NCBI RefSeq assembly: GCF_023147585.1
Contig: NZ_JAHXOZ010000007.1
Span: forward strand, 1 to 64,000
DNA: 64,000 nt
DNA from: Micrococcus sp. EYE_212
Lineage (GTDB): Bacteria; Actinomycetota; Actinomycetes; Actinomycetales; Micrococcaceae
Direction of reading: 5' to 3'
Shown: positions 21,633-31,603 of the stretch, piece by piece
How positions within the stretch are numbered: position 1 is the stretch's first letter
Layout of the letters: each line of letters begins with the position of its first letter
Made by a program: the position numbers and the translations under genes
Notes under the pieces: generated by a model
What the model was told of the DNA's origin: nothing
Database searches by the model: none
The model's input: only the letters and a program-made list of their open reading frames with translations

Positions 21633-21710
21633 CCTTGATGAGGTGCCTTCAGCGTAGGAGCCGAGGTTGGGTAATCCAGGGGAGCCGCCTGTGGTTTGGC
21701 TGGGAATGGT

Positions 21711-22361
21711 TCAGTCGCCGGAGAGCGCGCGCGCGATGCGCGCCGTGGCGGCCACCAGGGCCCGGCCGCAGCGCTCGGCCAGCTCGTCCGTGCACCGGTA
21801 GTCGGGCACCAGGGTGCTGAGCGCCCCGACGACGGCGCCTCGCACCACGACGGGGGAGGTCAGGGCGGTGACGTCCGGCTCCACGGAGTGGGTGCGCTGC
21901 GTGTACTCCCCGGCGGGCACCTCTCCCCGGAAGGCGCGGCCCACGGCGCTCTCCGCGAGCGGCACCGTGCGGCCCACCCAGTTGGTGTGCCGGACCGAGT
22001 GGGTGCCCTCCACGATCGCGATGTAGAGCGCGGTCTCGCCCGGACCGTGGATCGCCAGGTACACGGACTCGCCGGTCCCGGCGACCACCTCCTCCATCGC
22101 GTCACGCGAGAGGGCCACGAGCGGTTCCCGCGTGAAGGCCCGGGCGCCGATCTGGAGGAGACGCGGTCCGGGGCGGTACTGGGCGTCGTCGTCGCGGGCC
22201 ACGAGCCCCGCGCTCTCGAGGCTGCGCAGGAGGCGCAGCGCCGTGGAGGGGGGGAGGTCGGCGGTCCGCGCCGCCTCCGAGAGGCTCAGGGGCGCCTCCT
22301 CGGTGACGGCCGCGAGCAGCTCGAGCGCGCGGTCCACGGTGCGAGTCGATGCGGTGGCCAT
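21711..22361 (-). CDS. IclR-family regulator of the hut genes
   Basis: 216 residues. The N-terminal winged helix (TVDRALELLAAVTEEAPLSL, LPPSTALRLLRSLESAGLV) and C-terminal effector domain (about 80-216, ESVYLAIHGPGETALYIA, SAVGRAFRGE) are those of IclR regulators. It is divergent from hutU with a palindromic region between, so it most likely controls histidine degradation, perhaps responding to urocanate or histidine; effector and sign are unknown. ATG at 22361 gives the normal N-terminus; no ribosome site is visible, and another ATG lies 24 bases upstream at 22385. Confidence 0.85.
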   Translation of the reverse strand: MATASTRTVDRALELLAAVTEEAPLSLSEAARTADLPPSTALRLLRSLESAGLVARDDDAQYRPGPRLLQIGARAFTREPLVALSRDAMEEVVAGTGESVYLAIHGPGETALYIAIVEGTHSVRHTNWVGRTVPLAESAVGRAFRGEVPAGEYTQRTHSVEPDVTALTSPVVVRGAVVGALSTLVPDYRCTDELAERCGRALVAATARIARALSGD

Positions 22362-22396
22362 GAAGGGGAGAGTACTGCCCGGCACGCCGAGGGGGC

Positions 22397-22455
22397 TTGC
22401 ATGTGTCGATGCTCACTGTTTCAATAGATGGCAACACGTTGCCGCGCAACGGCAA
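22397..22455 (+). promoter_or_regulatory. hutU promoter and overlapping palindromic operator candidates
   Basis: TTGCAT (22397-22402) and TTCAAT (22420-22425) form a -35/-10-like pair with a 17-base spacer. Immediately downstream lie overlapping palindromes: GGCAACACGTTGCC (22430-22443), GTTGCCGCGCAAC (22438-22450) and TTGCCGCGCAACGGCAA (22439-22455). Such a repeated GTTGC/GCAAC unit between divergent genes is a good candidate site for the IclR protein. Binding is inferred. Confidence 0.6.
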
Positions 22456-22510
22456 GCCTGGGGAGTCCCCCTCGGCGACGCCGCGCACCGCCTTCTCGAG
22501 AGGAACCACC

Positions 22511-24208
<1,698 letters not shown>

Positions 24209-24218
24209 GCGGGTCTCG

Positions 24219-24286
24219 GCGCGGGCGGCAGCCGCCGCCCGCGCACCTGAAGAAGCGGCCCGGGCGGGCATGACCGCTCGGGCCGC
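24219..24286. other. Two consecutive hairpins between hutU and the transporter gene
   Basis: GCGCGGGCGGC (24219-24229) pairs with 24234-24244, and GCGGCCCGGGCGG (24255-24267) pairs with 24274-24286 with one G-T type mismatch. They fill the 97-base gap inside the hut cluster and could attenuate or stabilise parts of the mRNA. No U-tract follows. Confidence 0.6.
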
Positions 24287-24305
24287 TCGGTGAAAGGACA
24301 CCACG

Positions 24306-25682
24306 ATGGCGCAGGCCCATCCCGGAGACGCAGAGCTGCATACGAACACGACGGCGATGGCCGCCATCCGCAACGACGATCCCCGCCCTCCCGCGCGGTG
24401 GCGCATGCTGGTGTACTCGGCGATCGGCGTCTTCATGTTCTTCGTGCCGATCACCATCGACGGGGTCAGCACCATCCCCCTCGACCACATCGTGACCTGG
24501 GTCCGCGGGATCCTGGGACCGGCCGAGCGCTTCGTGGGCCTGGCCATCATCGCGGCCGGCGCGGTGTACCCGTTCGCGACCGGCCGGTGGCGCCAGGGCC
24601 CCATGCGGATGACCTTCGCCTTCCTCGCGGTGCTGGGCTTCGTCACCGCGAGCATGGTGGTGTTCGGCTTCGGCCCGAGCTGGATCCTGGACAAGGCCAT
24701 CGGCCCGTTCCTGCTGGACAAGCTCGTGGTCCCGGTCGGGCTGATCGTGCCCATCGGCTCCGTCTTCCTCGCCCTGGTCATCGGATACGGACTCATGGAG
24801 TTCGTGGGCGTGTACCTGCGCCCGGCCATGCGGCCGATCTGGAAGGTGCCCGGCCGTGCGGCCGTGGACGCCGTGGCCTCGTTCGTGGGCAGCTACGCCC
24901 TCGGACTGCTTCTGACGAACCGCATGTACCGCGGCGGCCGGTACACGGCGAAGGAGGCGGCCATCATCGCCGTCGGCTTCTCCACGGTGTCCGCGACCTT
25001 CATGGTGATCGTGGCCCGCACGCTCGGTCTCATGGACGTGTGGCTCTGGTACTTCTTCGGCACCCTCGTGGTGACATTCCTCGTCACCGCCATCACCGTG
25101 CGCATCCCCCCGCTGAGCCGCATCCCGGACGAGGTCCACCCCGGCGTCGAGCACCATCCGGAGCAGCCCGTCACGGCCGACCGCTTCAGCGTCGCGCGCC
25201 GGGCCGCGGAGCAGACGCTCGCCGAGGCTCCGTCGCTGGGGCGCAATGTGTGGCTCAACTTCCGCGACGGTCTCGTGATGGTCATGCAGATCCTGCCGTC
25301 CATCATGTCCGTGGGCCTGATCGCGCTGCTGCTGGCCACCCATACCCCGGTCTTCACGTGGGTGGGCTACCTCTTCTTCCCGCTCTTCGCCCTCCTCGGC
25401 TTCTCGGACCCGGGCCTGTTGGCCACGGCGTCCGCCACCTCCATCGCCGAGATGTTCATCCCGGCCACCATGGCGGCGGGCCACGAGGACTTCGTGGCGC
25501 GCTTCGTGATCGGTGTGATCTGCGTGTCCGCGATCATCTTCTTCTCGGCGGTGGTCCCGGCCATCCTCGCCACGGACATCCCCGTGAAGCTCTGGCACCT
25601 CGTGGTCGTCTGGGCGGAGCGTGTGATCCTCACGATCCTGCTCGCCACCCCGGTGGCCCATCTCGTCGCCGCCCTGACCTGA
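24306..25682 (+). CDS. YjiH-family membrane transporter in the hut cluster
   Basis: 458-residue integral membrane protein with about 10 hydrophobic segments, starting with MLVYSAIGVFMFFVPITIDG and including nucleoside-recognition (Gate) type domains: one around residues 190-230 (SYALGLLLTNRMYRGGRYTAKEA) and one near 370-430 (LLATASATSIAEMFIPATM). This is the layout of YjiH-like proteins. Family members are often found in histidine utilisation clusters, and sitting between hutU and hutI it is probably an uptake system for histidine or urocanate; no biochemical proof is visible. AAAGGA precedes ATG at 24306. It ends 56 bases before hutI. Confidence 0.85.
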   Translation: MAQAHPGDAELHTNTTAMAAIRNDDPRPPARWRMLVYSAIGVFMFFVPITIDGVSTIPLDHIVTWVRGILGPAERFVGLAIIAAGAVYPFATGRWRQGPMRMTFAFLAVLGFVTASMVVFGFGPSWILDKAIGPFLLDKLVVPVGLIVPIGSVFLALVIGYGLMEFVGVYLRPAMRPIWKVPGRAAVDAVASFVGSYALGLLLTNRMYRGGRYTAKEAAIIAVGFSTVSATFMVIVARTLGLMDVWLWYFFGTLVVTFLVTAITVRIPPLSRIPDEVHPGVEHHPEQPVTADRFSVARRAAEQTLAEAPSLGRNVWLNFRDGLVMVMQILPSIMSVGLIALLLATHTPVFTWVGYLFFPLFALLGFSDPGLLATASATSIAEMFIPATMAAGHEDFVARFVIGVICVSAIIFFSAVVPAILATDIPVKLWHLVVVWAERVILTILLATPVAHLVAALT

Positions 25683-25738
25683 CATCCTGGGAACGTCGCT
25701 CCTCCGTCTCCCTCGCCCGCCCGCTCCGAAAGGCCCCC

Positions 25739-26944
25739 ATGCGCTCCACGCTCATCACCGACATCGCCGAGCTGACCACCGTCGACCCCGAGGGCCGGGT
25801 CCTGGCGGACGCCGCCGTCGTGGTGGAGGACGAGCGGATCGCGTGGATCGGCGCCGCCGCCGAGGCCCCCGGGGCCGACGAGCGCGTGTCCGTGGGCGGG
25901 CGTGCCGTGCTGCCCGGCTGGGTGGACTCGCACACCCACCTCGTGTTCGACGGCGACCGCTCGGCCGAGTTCGAGGCCCGCATGGCCGGGGAGTCCTACG
26001 CCGCCGGCGGCATCGGCGTGACCACGTCGGCCACGCGGGAGGCCTCCGACGAGCGTCTGCGCGCGCTGGTCGCCGGGCGTGTGGCGGACGCCGTCGCCGG
26101 CGGCACCACCTACCTCGAGACGAAGACCGGCTACGGCCTCTCCGTCGAGGAGGAGGCCCGTCACGCGCGCCTGCTCTCGGAGCTGAAGGCCGAGGGGCAG
26201 ATCGACGAGGTGACGTTCCTCGGCGCCCACCTGGTGCCGAAGGGCCGCGAGGCGGAGGACTACCTCGACGACGTCGTCGGCCCCATGCTGGACGCCGTGC
26301 GCGAGCACGTGGGCTGGATCGACGTCTTCTGCGACAAGGGCGCCTTCGACGCCGCGCAGACCCGCCGCGTGCTCGAGGCGGGCACCGCCGCGGGCCTGCG
26401 CGTGCGCCTGCACGGCAACCAGATCGAGGAGGGCCCCGGCGTCGGCCTGGCCGTCGAGTTCGGCGCCGCCTCCGTGGACCACGTGAACTTCCTCGCCGAC
26501 GCGGACGTCGAGGCGCTGGCCGGCACGTGGGGCGACTGGGACCGCGCGTCGGCCGCCGGCACCCCCGGCACCGTGGCCGGCTGCCTGCCCGCGTGCGACC
26601 TCTCCACCCGCGCCCCCCTGGCCCCGGCCCGCCGCCTGCTGGACGCCGGGATCGAGATCGCGCTGGCCTCCAACTGCAACCCCGGCACGAGCTACACCAC
26701 GTCCATGAACTTCAACGTGGCCACCGCGGTGCTGCAGATGGGCCTCACGCTGGCCGAGGCGCTGCGGGCCGCGACGCTCGGCGGCGCGATCGGCCTGCGC
26801 GCGCAGGACCGCGTGGGCAGCCTCGAGGTCGGCAAGCGCGCGGACCTCCACGTGCTCGACGCCCCCGCCGCCATCCACCTCGCCTACCGCCCCGGCATGC
26901 CGCTCACCCACGCGGTGTGGCGGGCCGGCCGGCGCGTCGTCTGA
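25739..26944 (+). CDS. hutI: Imidazolonepropionase
   Basis: Third step of histidine degradation: opens imidazolonepropionate to N-formimidoylglutamate. It is a metal-dependent amidohydrolase: DSHTH (H65, H67) at the start of the barrel, LGAHLVPK, RLHGNQIEE with a further metal His, VDHVNF, and SNCNPGTSYTTSM near the C-terminus, which is a family signature. 401 residues. ATG at 25739 follows AAAGG. It is preceded by the transporter gene and followed, 116 bases later, by hutH. Confidence 0.97.
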   Translation: MRSTLITDIAELTTVDPEGRVLADAAVVVEDERIAWIGAAAEAPGADERVSVGGRAVLPGWVDSHTHLVFDGDRSAEFEARMAGESYAAGGIGVTTSATREASDERLRALVAGRVADAVAGGTTYLETKTGYGLSVEEEARHARLLSELKAEGQIDEVTFLGAHLVPKGREAEDYLDDVVGPMLDAVREHVGWIDVFCDKGAFDAAQTRRVLEAGTAAGLRVRLHGNQIEEGPGVGLAVEFGAASVDHVNFLADADVEALAGTWGDWDRASAAGTPGTVAGCLPACDLSTRAPLAPARRLLDAGIEIALASNCNPGTSYTTSMNFNVATAVLQMGLTLAEALRAATLGGAIGLRAQDRVGSLEVGKRADLHVLDAPAAIHLAYRPGMPLTHAVWRAGRRVV

Positions 26945-27060
26945 GGTCGCCCACCCCGTACGATCACCGCCGGGACCACCCGCCCGGTGACGCCCGACGT
27001 CGGACACACCCGTCCGGCGGCGGCACCCGCCCCACCCCCGACCCGAGGAGCGCACCGCCC

Positions 27061-28674
27061 ATGACCACCCCTCCCGCCACCGTCACGCTCGGCACGTCCG
27101 GGGCCACCCTGGACGACGTCGTCGCCGTGGCCCGCCACGACGCCCGCGTGGTGCTCGCCGACGACGTCCTCGAGACCGTCGGCGCGGTGCGCCGCCACGT
27201 CGAGGCGCTCGCCGAGGCCGAGACCCCCACCTACGGTGTCTCCACCGGCTTCGGCGCACTCGCGGACAAGCACATCCCGCTCGAGTCCCGCGCGCAGCTG
27301 CAGAAGTCGCTGATCCGCTCCCACGCCGCCGGCATGGGCCCCGTGGTGGAGCGTGAGGTCATCCGCGCGCTGATGTTCCTGCGCGCCACCACGCTGGCCT
27401 CCGGCCGCACGGGTGTGCGCCCCGTGGTCGTGGAGACCTTCGTGGCCATGCTCAACGCGGGCATCACCCCGGGCGTGCGCGAGTTCGGCTCGCTCGGCTG
27501 CTCGGGCGATCTGGCCCCGCTGTCCCACGTGGCGCTCGCGCTCATGGGCGAGGGCGACGTCGTCGGGGAGGACGGCGCGCTGCGTCCGGCCGGCGAGGCG
27601 CTCGCCGAGGCCGGGATCGAGCCGGTCGAGCTGCGGGAGAAGGAGGGCCTGGCCCTCGTCAACGGCACCGAGGGCATGCTCGGCATGCTGATCATGGCCC
27701 TGGCGGACCTCGACGAGCTCGCCGACACCGTGGACCTCACCGCCGCGATGTCCGTGGAGGCACTGCTCGGCACCGACCGCGTGTTCGTGCCGGAGCTGCA
27801 TTTCCCGCTGCGCCCCCACCCGGGCCAGGCGGCCTCCGCGGAGCGGATGCTGAAGATCCTGGCGGGCTCGCCGATCGTGGCCAGCCACCGGGAGGGCGAC
27901 TCCCGCGTGCAGGACGCCTACTCGCTGCGCTGCGCCCCGCAGGTGGCCGGCGGCCTGCGCGACACCCTCGCGTACGTGCGCACCGTGGCCGAGCGCGAGC
28001 TCGCCGCGACCGTGGACAACCCCGTGGTGCTCGACGACGGCCGGGTGAGCTCGAACGGCAACTTCCACGGCGCCCCGATCGCCTACGTGCTGGACTTCCT
28101 GGCCATCCCGGTGGCCGACGTCGCCAGCATGTCCGAGCGCCGCACGGACCGCATGCTGGACCCGGCCCGCTCCCACGGGCTGCCCGCGTTCCTCGTGGAC
28201 GACCCGGGCGTGGACTCCGGCATGATGATCGCCCAGTACACGCAGGCCGGGCTCGTCTCGGACATGAAGCGCCTGGCCGTGCCCGCGTCCGTGGACTCCA
28301 TCCCGTCCTCCGCGATGCAGGAGGACCACGTCTCCATGGGCTGGCACGCCGCCCGCAAGCTGCGCTCGGCCGTGGAGAACTTCCGCCGTGTGCTCGCCGT
28401 CGAGCTCGTGGCCGCCGCCCGCGCGATCGAGCTGCGCGCCCCGCTGCAGCCCTCCGCCGCGACCGGCGCCGCCGTCCGCGTGATCCGGGAGGCCGGCGTC
28501 CCCGGCCCGGGCCCCGACCAGTACATGGCCCCGCAGCTGGCCGCCGCCGAGCAGGCCCTGCGCGACGGGTCCGTGCTGGCCGCCGTGGCCGAGGCGCTCG
28601 CGGGCGCGTCCGTCGACGCCGAGCCGCAGGACCTGGCCGAGGAGTCCGAGGGCGCGGAGGCCGAGGGGCACTGA
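27061..28674 (+). CDS. hutH: Histidine ammonia-lyase
   Basis: First step of histidine degradation: removes ammonia to give urocanate. The self-forming MIO cofactor arises from the tripeptide C147-S148-G149 in SLGCSGDLAPLSH. The first residue is Cys rather than the usual Ala, a variant also annotated in Streptomyces HutH. The catalytic Tyr is in PTYGVSTGFG, with NGTEGML, SRVQDAYSLRC and SMGWHAARK as further family blocks. 537 residues; the last 20 or so form an acidic tail (EPQDLAEESEGAEAEGH). GAGGAG lies nine bases before ATG. Last of the cluster, followed by a long hairpin before a convergent transporter gene. Confidence 0.97.
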   Translation: MTTPPATVTLGTSGATLDDVVAVARHDARVVLADDVLETVGAVRRHVEALAEAETPTYGVSTGFGALADKHIPLESRAQLQKSLIRSHAAGMGPVVEREVIRALMFLRATTLASGRTGVRPVVVETFVAMLNAGITPGVREFGSLGCSGDLAPLSHVALALMGEGDVVGEDGALRPAGEALAEAGIEPVELREKEGLALVNGTEGMLGMLIMALADLDELADTVDLTAAMSVEALLGTDRVFVPELHFPLRPHPGQAASAERMLKILAGSPIVASHREGDSRVQDAYSLRCAPQVAGGLRDTLAYVRTVAERELAATVDNPVVLDDGRVSSNGNFHGAPIAYVLDFLAIPVADVASMSERRTDRMLDPARSHGLPAFLVDDPGVDSGMMIAQYTQAGLVSDMKRLAVPASVDSIPSSAMQEDHVSMGWHAARKLRSAVENFRRVLAVELVAAARAIELRAPLQPSAATGAAVRVIREAGVPGPGPDQYMAPQLAAAEQALRDGSVLAAVAEALAGASVDAEPQDLAEESEGAEAEGH

Positions 28675-28695
28675 CGCCGCGGAGCGGTCAGACGC

Positions 28696-28758
28696 CACAG
28701 AGTGGTCACGACATGCCGCGTCCGTCTGCACGAGGCGGCGTGCCGTGACCACTCTGTG
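28696..28758. repeat. Long hairpin between hutH and the MHS transporter gene
   Basis: 24-base arms (28696-28719, starting CACAGAGTGGTCACGACATG, and 28735-28758) pair with two mismatches around a 15-base loop. It lies between two convergent genes, 22 bases after the hutH stop. Probably ends or protects both transcripts. Confidence 0.85.
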
Positions 28759-28786
28759 TGTGGAGGGGGTCTGTGTGTGGAGGGGG
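28754..28786. repeat. Short tandem repeat, 16 bases twice
   Basis: CTGTGTGTGGAGGGGG occurs at 28754-28769 and 28771-28786, overlapping the end of the preceding hairpin. It looks like a small local duplication. Confidence 0.7.
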
Positions 28787-28817
28787 CGGCCTGCGGGTCG
28801 GGCCCGGTCACCCCGGC

Positions 28818-30128
28818 TCAGGCCGCCAGGTCCACGTCCTTCGTCTCCTTCATGAACAGGCCGGTCAACCCGGTGAGGCCGCCGACCACCATGAGGTAGA
28901 TCGGGAACGCGCTGGTCCAGCCCTGCGCCGTCAGCCACGTGATCAGGTACGGCGCCGTGCCGCCGAAGATCGCGGTGGCCAGCGAGAGCATGGTGGCCAC
29001 GCCCCTGGCGCGCACCGCCGTGGGCAGCACCTCGGACCAGACGGCGCCGTTGACGCCGAACAGCAGCGCCACGGCCAGCAGGGCGATGCTCTGCACGAGC
29101 ACGAACGAGGCGAAGGTGCCGTCCAGCATGCCGAACAGCGGGAACGGCAGCAGCACGAAGAGCAGGCCGAAGGCGATGACCAGCGGACGGCGCCCGACCC
29201 GGTCACCCAGCAGGCCCGCCCCGAGGATGGCGGCCAGGAAGATCACCTGGGCCACGAGTGAGGCCGAGAGCGTGGTGGACTTGTCCATGTGATGGGCCAC
29301 CTGCGCGTGCGTGGGCAGGTAGATCAGCCACGTGTAGAACATCAGGGAGCCGCCCGCGGAGACCAGGAAGATCGTCAGCAGGCCGCGCCACACCGCGCCC
29401 GGCTCCCGACGTGGGGCCTCGTCCGCGGTGGGCACCACCTGCTGCGCCGCCGTGAAGTGCTCCGACTCCGTCAGGCTCCGTCGCAGGTACAGCGCGTAGA
29501 GGCCGAGGACGCCGCCGATGCCGAACGCCACGCGCCAGCCCCAGGACGCCACCTGCTCGTGGGAGAGCAGCGTGTTGATGGCCAGACCCACGAGGGTCGC
29601 CAGGATCGTGCCCACCACCACGGACACCCACGACGTCGCTCCGAACAGCCCGCGCCGACCCTGCGGCGCGCGCTCCACGAGGTAGGTCACGGAGGTGCCC
29701 ATCTCGCCTCCGTGCGCCAGGCCCTGCAGCAGGCGGGCGATGACGAGGATGACCGAGGCGAAGACGCCCACCGTGCCGTAGGTGGGGGTGACGGCGATGA
29801 TCAGGCTGCCGAGCGCGGTGATCATCATCGCCGCGAAGAGGCTGCGCTTGCGGCCCACCCGGTCCGCGTAGGCGCCGAACACGTAGCCGCCGATGGGGCG
29901 GGCGACGAAGCCCACCGCGAAGACGGCCAGGGTCGCGAGCAGCCCGGAGGTGGGGTTGTCCGTGTGGAAGATCTGTGCCGCGAAGACCGGGGCGAAGATC
30001 GTGTAGACGTTCCAGTCGTACCACTCCAGCGCGTTGCCGAAGTTCACGGCCAGCATGTCCTTCAGGCTCCGGGGGCGGGCCCCGGCCACGGGAGCGGGCC
30101 GGGCCGGGCCGGTGGCCGCGGTGCTCAT
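28818..30128 (-). CDS. MFS transporter, metabolite:H+ symporter (MHS) type
   Basis: 436-residue major facilitator protein with 12 predicted membrane helices. NALEWYDWNVYTIFAPVF at the first helix and GRLGD-like motifs GAYADRVGRKRSLF and GLLGDRVGRRPLV are typical of the metabolite:proton symporter subfamily (shikimate, dicarboxylate and betaine carriers). Substrate unknown. Its ATG overlaps the stop of the upstream flavin reductase gene by four bases (ATGA at 30125-30128), so the two are translated as a coupled pair. That suggests it imports a compound processed by that oxidoreductase or an associated monooxygenase. Convergent with hutH. Confidence 0.88.
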   Translation of the reverse strand: MSTAATGPARPAPVAGARPRSLKDMLAVNFGNALEWYDWNVYTIFAPVFAAQIFHTDNPTSGLLATLAVFAVGFVARPIGGYVFGAYADRVGRKRSLFAAMMITALGSLIIAVTPTYGTVGVFASVILVIARLLQGLAHGGEMGTSVTYLVERAPQGRRGLFGATSWVSVVVGTILATLVGLAINTLLSHEQVASWGWRVAFGIGGVLGLYALYLRRSLTESEHFTAAQQVVPTADEAPRREPGAVWRGLLTIFLVSAGGSLMFYTWLIYLPTHAQVAHHMDKSTTLSASLVAQVIFLAAILGAGLLGDRVGRRPLVIAFGLLFVLLPFPLFGMLDGTFASFVLVQSIALLAVALLFGVNGAVWSEVLPTAVRARGVATMLSLATAIFGGTAPYLITWLTAQGWTSAFPIYLMVVGGLTGLTGLFMKETKDVDLAA

Positions 30129-30787
30129 GCCCGTCCCTCGAGGCCGGCCTGGGCGTCGCCGTCGGCGCCGGGCACCCGCATCTCGAAGGTCTCCCGCACC
30201 ACGGTGTAGTCGAAGTAGCCCAGACGCGCGATCGGCTGGATGCGCGGGATGTCGATGCGGCCGTCGGCGGTGATGACGTCGTCGTCGATGTGGATGGTGT
30301 CCACGTGGGCGAAGACCACGTCGATGGTGCCGACGTTCGAGTCGCCCTTGATGCGGTGCGTCGAGTGGTAGCGGCACTCGAAGCGCACGGGGGACTCGGC
30401 GACCATCGGGATGGGGCGGTTGTCCGCGTAGACCTTGGTGACGCCGTGCTCCGCGATGCGGTCCCACTCGCTCTCGCCCGGCTCCAGGGCCATGGCGGAG
30501 ACGTTGACGGCCTCGCGCAGGTCGTAGGTGGCCATGTTCCACACGAACCAGCCGGTCTGCTCCGCGTTGAGGACGGTGTCCTTGCGGCGTCCGTCCGGGT
30601 ACTGGTTGGCGGAGAACATCACCATGGGCGGGTCGAAGGTGAGGTTCTGCCACTGGCTGTAGGGGGCGATGTTCTCCATGCCGTCCGGGCTCACGGAGGA
30701 CAGCCAGCCGATGGGCCGCGGCACGGTGGAGCTCTTGAAGGGGGAGAAGGGCAGGGGGTTGGCGTCGTGCTGCGGGCGGTACTTCAT
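30125..30787 (-). CDS. Flavin reductase family protein
   Basis: 220 residues with the FMN-binding split-barrel pattern: PFKSSTVPRPIGWLSSVSPDG near the N-terminus and FDPPMVMFSANQYPDGRRKDT for flavin phosphate binding. TGWFVWNMATYDLREAVN and FECRYHSTHRI follow. Relatives supply reduced flavin to two-component monooxygenases or act as flavin oxidoreductases themselves. Here it is coupled to an MHS transporter (four-base overlap) and divergent from a GntR regulator. It could serve the flavin-dependent monooxygenases encoded further downstream, but that link is inference. ATG at 30787 follows GGAGG. Confidence 0.85.
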   Translation of the reverse strand: MKYRPQHDANPLPFSPFKSSTVPRPIGWLSSVSPDGMENIAPYSQWQNLTFDPPMVMFSANQYPDGRRKDTVLNAEQTGWFVWNMATYDLREAVNVSAMALEPGESEWDRIAEHGVTKVYADNRPIPMVAESPVRFECRYHSTHRIKGDSNVGTIDVVFAHVDTIHIDDDVITADGRIDIPRIQPIARLGYFDYTVVRETFEMRVPGADGDAQAGLEGRA

Positions 30788-30836
30788 GAGTCCTCCATGT
30801 GATGGCGGTAACAGGATGTGGGCCACGCTACGCCGC

Positions 30837-30883
30837 ATATTTCGGATATATCAAGCGGATGTGCGCAGATGACTGCCTAGGCT
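30837..30883 (+). promoter_or_regulatory. AT-rich operator candidate and leaderless promoter for the GntR gene
   Basis: The 102-base divergent gap has a strikingly AT-rich core with the palindrome GATATATC (30845-30852) beside ATATTTC. GntR/FCD regulators often bind AT-rich palindromes of this sort. TAGGCT (30878-30883) would place transcription start at about the ATG at 30890, so the regulator mRNA is probably leaderless; no ribosome site is present. Confidence 0.5.
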
Positions 30884-30889
30884 GGGCCC

Positions 30890-31567
30890 ATGAACAAGTC
30901 GGAGGAGGCCTACGCCCGCCTGACGCAGAAGATCGAGACCGGGGAGCTGCCACCGGGCGCCATCCTCAGCGAGGCGGCCCTCATCGACGCCGCCGAGACG
31001 GGGCGCACGCCCCTGCGCGAGGCGGTGCAGCGCCTCATCCGAGACCACTGGCTCCTGGTCGGTGGGGGTCGTGGCCTGCAGGTCCCCGCGATCTCCGTGG
31101 ACGACCAGCTGGAGAGGCTGGAGGTGCGGCGGTCGCTCGAGGCGCTGGCCGTGGGACTGGCCTGCGCGCGGGCGGACGAGGAGCAGCTGGCCAGCGTCGC
31201 GGCCCACGTGCGGCACCTGCGCACGGTGGAGGACCTGCCGGCGTACGTCGCCGCCGTCGGGCGCTCGCACGAACTCCTGCGCACGATCGCGAACAACCGC
31301 TATCTCGCCGATTCCCTGGTCCCGCTCCAGGGGCTCTGCCGCCGGTTCTGGCTCGCCACCACGAAGGGTCTGCCCGACGAGGTCGAACGCGGCCGGGCGT
31401 TCTACGTCCCGGCGCTGGAGGCGGTGACCCGGAGGGACTCGGCCGGAGCCCGGGCCGGGGTGCTGGCCCTGCATGACTTCCTGGCACGCTCGGCGCTGGA
31501 CTACGCCGCCCGACGCGCGGCCCACGGCAGCGCCGAGCCCCCGGCCCCGTGGGCGGAGGGGCGCTGA
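30890..31567 (+). CDS. GntR-family (FCD/FadR subfamily) regulator
   Basis: 225 residues: an N-terminal winged helix (EEAYARLTQKIETGELPPGA, GRTPLREAVQRLIRDHWL) and a C-terminal all-helical FCD ligand domain (about 80-215), though the metal-binding His/Asp set is weak (RSHELLRTIANN, ALHDFLARSA). Divergent from the flavin reductase-transporter pair, which it most likely controls. Ligand unknown; FCD members commonly sense carboxylic acids. Confidence 0.88.
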   Translation: MNKSEEAYARLTQKIETGELPPGAILSEAALIDAAETGRTPLREAVQRLIRDHWLLVGGGRGLQVPAISVDDQLERLEVRRSLEALAVGLACARADEEQLASVAAHVRHLRTVEDLPAYVAAVGRSHELLRTIANNRYLADSLVPLQGLCRRFWLATTKGLPDEVERGRAFYVPALEAVTRRDSAGARAGVLALHDFLARSALDYAARRAAHGSAEPPAPWAEGR

Positions 31568-31603
31568 CGCGCGGCCCCCGCGCCTGAACGAGTCCCGGCC
31601 CGC

